From Acuticoccus sp965213555 (GTDB taxonomy: Bacteria; Pseudomonadota; Alphaproteobacteria; Rhizobiales; Amorphaceae), in the NCBI RefSeq assembly GCF_965213555.1, contig NZ_OZ243890.1:3038001-3102000 (forward strand): 64,000 bases of DNA. The letters are read 5' to 3'. Of the stretch, positions 60,581-64,000 are shown one piece after another (the first letter of the stretch is position 1; each line of letters opens with the position of its first letter). The notes under the pieces were generated by a model that was not told the origin of the DNA, did no database searches, and saw nothing but the letters and a program-made list of their open reading frames with translations. A program made the translations under genes and the position numbers.

Positions 60581-61629
60581 CTGTGCGAGCGAGCGCCATG
60601 AGGAGGGCGCTCCTGCCGCTCCCAGCCGGACCGCGGATGCGCGTCGCCGTGCGAGGGGCGAAGGTCTGGGTGCGTGCGGGCGCGCCCGGGGTCAGTCGGG
60701 GACTTCGCGGAGGGACCGCATCGGCGGGGCGGACGGGTCCAGCCGCGTTGCGGGCGGTCCGCGCGCGGCAAGGTCTTCCCAGCGACGGGGACGCGTGCGA
60801 GCCCGCGTCCCACTCAACCGTGCTTGGCAGCAAGGTTCCCGGTGTGGCGCAGGACGAGCGCACCGCGCCGCCAGCGCGCCAGCGCGCGCACGGTCAGCCC
60901 TTCCCCCGCTCGCAGGAGGTGCATCCGCAACGCACCGACGTCAGCCTGCCCCATGTCCTCCGACAGTCGCCGCTCGACGACGCGCAGCGCCGCGGCGAGG
61001 GCGTCGCACACGGCGAGCCCCGCGGCGACGAGTTGGAAGGCTGCTCCTGAGCGCCGTCGATGCTCGTGCGGATCGCCCAATCGCCCCGGCCCTGCACGCG
61101 GCGGTGGCCGCTTGGGCGAGCCCACAGCAGACGAGGAGGGCGAACGGGCGGTCGCGGCCGCCGCCGGTGAGCCCTGGCAAAAGGCCAACTTCGCCGTGGC
61201 GCGCCGCCTCGATGGGGACGCCCACGGGGCGGTCGCGAGGGCCGAGCGCCGCCGTCTCAACTTGGAACACGGTCGTTCCTCCGCCGTCCGTTCAACGGAG
61301 CGCAGCATGATGCGCGCGACCGGTCGCGCGGTCGACCAAGCCACGACGCGCAGTGAGGCTCGCCATGAACGCAGCGCTGGGTCGCGGTGAACGGGCGATG
61401 ACGGACGCCGAAGCGGGTCGCCGCCCACCGACGCGTTCGGCTTGTCGGCGGTCGCAACGCCGGGCTACGATAGCGCCTCATCGACGTCTTCAACGAACGC
61501 GCGGCGAGGCGGCATGATGTTTGCTCACTTCGATGCGTAGGCAACCGAGCGGCAGCCCCTTGGCATTGCACTCGTGTGCTGTGTCGCTGATGCTCGACGT
61601 CGAAGAAGAATGTTCAGGGGAGAGCCAAC
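60581..61629. other. 1.05-kb gap inside the ABC transporter operon, possible broken ORFs
   Basis: A gap of this size between ATPase and binding-protein genes is unusual. No intact gene is recognised. On the minus strand a frame ending at 60814 shows a G+C3-rich, helix-like stretch (FQLVAAGLAVCDALAAALRVVERR, in pieces). Another minus frame upstream (61080-61270) is also codon-biased but ends, so a frameshifted or decayed gene is possible. Competing plus-strand frames also look coding-like, so this is unresolved. Confidence 0.35.
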
Positions 61630-62718
61630 TTGATCAGAACGTTTGTCATGACCACCGCGGTGTCCGCGCTCGTGCTCGGCAGCGCCGTTGCACAGGACGA
61701 CCCGTTGAACGTCGTCTCGTGGGGTGGTGCGTACTCCGAAAGCCAGCGCAAGGCCTACCACGAACCGTTCACCGAACAGACCGGGACGCGCATCCTCGAG
61801 GAGGACAAGTCCAACCAGGCGCTCGCGGGGATCAGGTCGCAGGTGGAGGCCGGCAACGTCTCCTGGGACGTCGTCGACATGCTCCAATCCGACGCACAGC
61901 GCGCCTGTGACGAGGGGCTCCTCCTCGAGATCGAGCACGACGAGATGCTCTCGCCAGCGCCTGACGGCACGCCCGCGTCCGAGGACTTCATCGAAAACAC
62001 GCTCGGCGACTGCTTCGTGCCGACGATCCTCTACTCGACGCTGTTCGCCTACAACGAGGAGGCCTTCCCAGAGGGCGGCCCGCAGAGCGTGGCGGACGTG
62101 TGGGACACCGAGCGCTTCCCCGGCACCCGTGCGCTCGAGAAGATCCCCCAGAAGAACCTCGAATGGGCGCTCATCGCGGACGGCGTCGCGCCTGACGAGG
62201 TCTACGACGAACTCGCCACCCAGGAAGGCCAGGACCGCGCCTTCGCCAAGCTCGATGAGCTGAAGGACAACATCATCTGGTGGGACGCCGGCGCGCAGCC
62301 GCCGCAGCTCTTGGCCGACGGTGAGGCGACCATCGCGAGCGCCTACAACGGGCGCATCTTCAACGCGCAGGTCAACGAGGACCAGCCCTTCGAGATCATC
62401 TGGGACGCCGCGATGTTCGAGGCGGACGGCTACGTGATCCCCGTCGACAATCCCCAGGAGCAGGCGGCCAAGGAGTTCCTGCGCTTCGCCACCGACACCC
62501 AGCGCCTCGCCGACCAGGCGAAGTACATCGCCTATGCGCCGGCGCGTCAGTCCTCGACGCCGCTCGTCTCAACGCACGCCGAGACGGGCGTCGACATGAA
62601 GCCGCACATGCCGACCGAACCCTCGAACTTCGAGGACGCGATCCGCTTCAACGTCGAGTTCTGGGCCGACTATGGCGACGCGCTGGAGGAGCGCTTCAAC
62701 GCCTGGCTGTCGTCGTAG
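61630..62718 (+). CDS. ABC transporter substrate-binding protein (spermidine/putrescine type)
   Basis: 362 residues. A signal peptide (MTTAVSALVLGSAVAQ) precedes a periplasmic binding fold beginning NVVSWGGAYSESQRKAYHEPF, with LQSDAQRACDEGLLLEI and AYNGRIFNAQVNEDQPF. It matches alphaproteobacterial PotD-like proteins. The TTG start at 61630 has GGGGAGAG eight bases upstream and gives a complete signal. It should deliver the solute to the downstream permease. Confidence 0.9.
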   Translation: MIRTFVMTTAVSALVLGSAVAQDDPLNVVSWGGAYSESQRKAYHEPFTEQTGTRILEEDKSNQALAGIRSQVEAGNVSWDVVDMLQSDAQRACDEGLLLEIEHDEMLSPAPDGTPASEDFIENTLGDCFVPTILYSTLFAYNEEAFPEGGPQSVADVWDTERFPGTRALEKIPQKNLEWALIADGVAPDEVYDELATQEGQDRAFAKLDELKDNIIWWDAGAQPPQLLADGEATIASAYNGRIFNAQVNEDQPFEIIWDAAMFEADGYVIPVDNPQEQAAKEFLRFATDTQRLADQAKYIAYAPARQSSTPLVSTHAETGVDMKPHMPTEPSNFEDAIRFNVEFWADYGDALEERFNAWLSS

Positions 62719-62733
62719 GTTGCAGTCCCGTTG

Positions 62734-62759
62734 CCTGCCGGCGCTTGCCCGCCGGCGGG
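62734..62759 (+). promoter_or_regulatory. Intercistronic hairpin after the binding-protein gene
   Basis: CCTGCCGGC (62734-62742) pairs with GCCGGCGGG (62751-62759) around an 8-base loop, followed by CTTCTC. It lies 15 bp after the binding-protein stop and before the permease, where such hairpins often stabilise the upstream mRNA and lower permease expression. Confidence 0.55.
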
Positions 62760-62809
62760 CTTCTCGCAAGGACCTGCCTTGAGCGCCCTTCTCACCCAGG
62801 CGATCCGTC

Positions 62810-64000
62810 GTGACTGACGTTGCCGCCGGCGCCGGCGCCGGCGCGATGCGCGAGGCGGCGGTGCCGCTCACCACCGCGGACGGCAAGCCGCTGAAGACGG
62901 CGCTGCGCCGCGCCAACGGCCGGGCGCGGCGCAACGCGATGCTCCTTGTCCTGCCGCTGTTCGCCTTCCTCCTCCTCACCTACATCGTCCCGATCGTGCA
63001 GATGATGGCTCGCTCGGTGATGAACCCCGAGGTCGCGAGCTACCTGCCCAACACCGCGGACGCGATCGCGGGGTGGGACGGCGAGGGTCTGCCCGACGAG
63101 CCGGTGTTCGCCGCAATGGTCGCCGACCTCGAGGCTGGAGGCAGGGCGACCATCGGCCGGGTCGCTGCGCGGCTGAACGCGGAGCTGCCGGGGGTGCGCT
63201 CCACCATGATGGGAGCGATGCGGGGCTCCGACGAGTTCGTCGCACCCTACAAGTCCGCCCTCCTCGAGGACGACGACGACTGGGCGGACCCGCAACTGTG
63301 GCGTCTCATCCAGCGCGAGTCGCGGACCCTGACGCCCGCCTACTACCTGCGCGCGATCGACTACGAGTACAACGCGGACGGCGAGGTCGTGCCACGGCCG
63401 CCGGAGCTGCAGGTCTACCGAGCGATCTTCTGGCAGACCGCCTGGATGAGCGCGCTCATCACGACGCTCACCATCCTCCTTGGCTACCCCGTGGCGCACC
63501 TCATCGCGACGCTCCCGCCGGCGCGGGCGAACCTCCTCCTCATCCTCGTCCTCCTGCCGTTCTGGACCTCGCTCTTGGTGCGCACGTCCGCGTGGATCGT
63601 GCTGCTGCAGCAGGAGGGCGTGCTCAACGACCTGCTCGTGGCACTCGGCATCATCGGCGAGGACGGGCGCATCCGCATGATCTACAACCGCATCGGCACC
63701 ATCGTGGCGATGACGCACATCCTGCTGCCGTTCATGATCCTGCCGCTCTACTCGGTGATGAAGACCATCCCGCCGAGCCTCACGCGAGCGGCCCGCTCCA
63801 TGGGCGCGACACCGCTGCGGGCGCACCTCACCGTCTACCTGCCGCTCACCGTGCCGGGGCTCGCGGCGGGCGTGCTCCTCGTCTTCATCCTCGCCATCGG
63901 GTACTACATTACGCCCGCGCTGGTGGGCGGGGAGTCCGGCGTCTTCATCTCGAACCTCATCGCCGACCGGATGACGGGCTCGCTCGCGCAGCTGCGCCTC
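62810..64000 (+). CDS. ABC transporter permease, PotB type (3' end outside the window)
   Basis: 397 codons are present, open to the window end. After a ~40-residue cytoplasmic N-terminus, helix 1 is NAMLLVLPLFAFLLLTYIVPI. A long periplasmic loop (~residues 65-205) with acidic stretches (LLEDDDDWADPQ) follows, then WMSALITTLTILLGYPVAHLI and later helices. SMGATPLRAHLTVYLPLT is the EAA loop that contacts the ATPase. GTG 62810 is used; ATG 62845 is possible. The second permease presumably lies beyond. Confidence 0.9.
   Translation, partial: MTDVAAGAGAGAMREAAVPLTTADGKPLKTALRRANGRARRNAMLLVLPLFAFLLLTYIVPIVQMMARSVMNPEVASYLPNTADAIAGWDGEGLPDEPVFAAMVADLEAGGRATIGRVAARLNAELPGVRSTMMGAMRGSDEFVAPYKSALLEDDDDWADPQLWRLIQRESRTLTPAYYLRAIDYEYNADGEVVPRPPELQVYRAIFWQTAWMSALITTLTILLGYPVAHLIATLPPARANLLLILVLLPFWTSLLVRTSAWIVLLQQEGVLNDLLVALGIIGEDGRIRMIYNRIGTIVAMTHILLPFMILPLYSVMKTIPPSLTRAARSMGATPLRAHLTVYLPLTVPGLAAGVLLVFILAIGYYITPALVGGESGVFISNLIADRMTGSLAQLRL

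Overview
This window is about 71% G+C by eye and gene-dense, and it reads as the chromosome of a high-GC alphaproteobacterium. The main evidence is synteny and small lineage-typical families: glyA-nrdR-ribD-ribE-ribH-nusB-thiL; bamE divergent from a ubiquinol-cytochrome c chaperone gene, followed by DUF177-plsX-fabH-ihfA-merR; an LdtR/LdtP pair; a DUF2842 protein; and a type-2 COX15 heme A synthase. I cannot name a genus from the sequence. No photosynthesis genes, CRISPR array, prophage or transposase is visible.

Layout. 1-7.7 kb: end of a surface-polysaccharide/LPS locus (sugar-phosphate transferase fragment, GT9 glycosyltransferase, GmhA, HldE, Wzc-like co-polymerase, Wzx-like flippase). 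8-10 kb: LdtR regulator and L,D-transpeptidase. 10.3-21 kb: glyA, nrdR, riboflavin genes, nusB, an alpha/beta hydrolase, thiL (with a one-base frameshift), an MFS gene and a K+-independent-type H+-pyrophosphatase. 21-28.4 kb: RND exporter and bamE on the minus strand, then the cytochrome bc1 chaperone, DUF177, plsX, fabH, ihfA and a MerR regulator.

28.4-37.7 kb holds the most notable feature: a two-gene minus-strand operon encoding a full-length three-domain propionyl-CoA synthase (1832 aa) and a full-length bifunctional malonyl-CoA reductase (1229 aa). These are the two signature fusion enzymes of the 3-hydroxypropionate bi-cycle. Together they would convert malonyl-CoA via 3-hydroxypropionate to propionyl-CoA. 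The carboxylases and later enzymes of the cycle are not in the window. The operon lies on the 3' side of a tRNA-Pro(GGG) gene.

37.8-48.9 kb: DUF2842, heme A synthase, DUF1289, O-acetylhomoserine sulfhydrylase, then a long minus-strand run (methyltransferase, RlmD-like, TlyA, a 42-aa membrane ORF, SCO, MFS, XseB, HDAC-family deacetylase, Sua5), several members of which are coupled by 4-bp overlaps. 48.9-55.7 kb: acyl-CoA dehydrogenase, Tat-exported Gfo/Idh oxidoreductase, PRC-barrel-like secreted protein, TypA, and a tandem DUF4142 protein. 55.8-59.3 kb: a tightly coupled four-gene cluster (acyl-CoA dehydrogenase-like, PIG-L deacetylase, methyltransferase, GT2) of unknown product. 59.4-64 kb: a polyamine-type ABC transporter (ATPase, binding protein, first permease, cut by the window end).

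Three long gene-poor stretches interrupt otherwise tight packing: 9917-10292, 12083-12884 (an imperfect ~279-bp-spaced direct repeat) and 60581-61629 (possible broken ORFs).
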